Source: Alienimonas sp043951915 (GTDB lineage Bacteria > Planctomycetota > Planctomycetia > Planctomycetales > Planctomycetaceae). From it: 8,286 nt of DNA. The stretch spans positions 1 to 8,286 of the forward strand of contig NZ_JBINJD010000197.1 of the NCBI RefSeq assembly GCF_043951915.1, in the 5' to 3' direction. Shown piece by piece: positions 7,668 to 8,286 of the stretch. Numbering within the stretch: the stretch's first letter is position 1; each line of letters begins with the position of its first letter. The notes under the pieces were generated by a model. It saw nothing but the letters and a program-made list of their open reading frames with translations. It had not been told where the DNA came from and searched no databases. The position numbers were made by a program, and so were the translations under genes.

Positions 7668-8270
7668 ATGAACCGCCGCACCGCCCTGCTGTCGCTGTCC
7701 GCCCTGCTCGTGTGCGGCGTCGCCGCGGGCGGCTACGCCTACCATCAGCACCACAAGTACAAGCACGTCGCCACCCATGAGGCCGGCATGGTGTACCGCA
7801 GCGCTTGGTGCGAGCCGGAGGTGATGGCCGAACTGGTCGAGCGCTGGCAGATCCGCAGCGTGGTCAACCTCTGCCGCCCCGGCGAGATGGGCGAGGACCG
7901 CTGGGAAGGCGAGCGGCACGCCGTGACCGACGCCGGCGCCAAGCTGCTCGAACTGGACATGCCGCTGGACATCGACCCCGCCGACCCCCGCCTGCAAAAG
8001 CACATGGAGGCCCTGGCGGACGCGAACAACTACCCGATGCTGGTGCACTGCCAGCACGGCGTGACCCGCACCGCGAAGTTCCTGGCGATGTACGACATCG
8101 TCATGCGGGGACGCTCCGCCGACGAGAGCCTCGACGCCCAGCCGCTGTTCGGCCGCGACCGGCAGAACGTGCACGTCACCGCCTTCGCCCAGCAGTTCGA
8201 GAAGGCCCACAAGTCGCTCTACCCCCGCGTCAGCGCCGCGGACCTCGGCGTCCTCCGCGACTCCCTCTGA
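7668..8270 (+). CDS. Membrane-anchored or exported dual-specificity/tyrosine phosphatase-like protein
   Basis: This encodes 200 residues. Residues 1-24 are a signal peptide or signal anchor (MNRRTALLSL, hydrophobic to about 20, then GGYAY), so the catalytic part should lie outside the cytoplasm. The segment 26-37 is histidine-rich (HQHHKYKHVATH). About 38-180 resembles the cysteine-dependent dual-specificity/Siw14-type phosphatase fold: VYRSAWCEP (42-50), IRSVVNLCRPGE (62-73), a possible general-acid Asp in LDMPLD (D97 or D101), and the P-loop VHCQHGVTRT (126-135), matching the HC(X5)R signature with C128 nucleophile and R134. Such enzymes hydrolyse phosphate esters on proteins or small molecules; the substrate here is unknown. 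The ATG gives the signal sequence directly; there is no Shine-Dalgarno site, with GTCTCC before the ATG. The stop overlaps a perfect palindrome. It is divergent from the propeller gene with no obvious partner. Confidence 0.85.
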   Translation: MNRRTALLSLSALLVCGVAAGGYAYHQHHKYKHVATHEAGMVYRSAWCEPEVMAELVERWQIRSVVNLCRPGEMGEDRWEGERHAVTDAGAKLLELDMPLDIDPADPRLQKHMEALADANNYPMLVHCQHGVTRTAKFLAMYDIVMRGRSADESLDAQPLFGRDRQNVHVTAFAQQFEKAHKSLYPRVSAADLGVLRDSL

Positions 8271-8286
8271 GCGGCCGCGGCCGCTC
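8269..8286. terminator. Perfect 18-nt GC palindrome at the end of the phosphatase gene, possible terminator stem
   Basis: Bases 8269-8286 (GAGCGGCCG followed by CGGCCGCTC) are self-complementary over 18 nt, beginning in the last two bases of the TGA stop and reaching the window edge. It may be the stem of a terminator whose tail lies outside, or a chance GC palindrome. It has no unpaired loop, so a real RNA hairpin would lose about two base pairs at its tip. Confidence 0.35.

Noticed and set aside
7401..8210. Minus-strand extension of the propeller frame to 8210
   Set aside because: It is antisense to the phosphatase gene and has no recognisable content; the signal peptide and the typical DWPAFLG opening lie just after the GTG at 7400.

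Overview
The window is very GC-rich and looks like chromosomal DNA of a Planctomycetota bacterium. This is an inference from gene content: an exported EF-hand protein with Gly/Asp/Arg/Pro-rich linkers, a DUF5060-type glycosidase-like protein, an exported PQQ-like beta-propeller, a small anchored Cys-X5-Arg phosphatase, and starts that mostly lack Shine-Dalgarno sites. No rRNA, tRNA, CRISPR array, transposase, phage gene or known defence system was found.

Layout. On the minus strand, reading from high to low coordinates, a cluster runs from an exported DUF5060/TIM-barrel/collagen-binding-like protein (2607-4502), 32 nt later an ADP-ribosylglycohydrolase-family protein (1465-2574), then after a 171-nt gap an exported four-EF-hand protein (445-1293) followed by a GC hairpin that may be a terminator, and finally the first codons of an unrecognised proline/alanine-rich protein that runs off the left edge. 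Divergent from this cluster, phosphoglycerate kinase (4644-5837, plus) is the one clear housekeeping gene. It converges on a minus-strand beta-propeller gene (5910-7400). That gene is in turn divergent from a plus-strand dual-specificity-type phosphatase (7668-8270), which ends at a perfect palindrome at the right edge.

The most striking non-coding structure is the PGK/propeller junction. About 96 bp hold heptamer units (TGACGAA) in one orientation, then 6.6 perfect units (TTCGTCA) in the opposite orientation. Both convergent genes take their stop codons from it, and it can fold into a perfect 12-bp hairpin, so it probably works as a shared terminator and looks like an inserted or expanded element.

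A second recurring signal is at translation starts: all six complete genes have a short C-run against or one base from the start codon, and only the DUF5060 gene has a clear AGGAG. The genes do not form one obvious pathway. I do not see a convincing new multi-gene system; the DUF5060/ADP-ribosylglycohydrolase pair is the only tight functional pairing, and its substrate is unknown.
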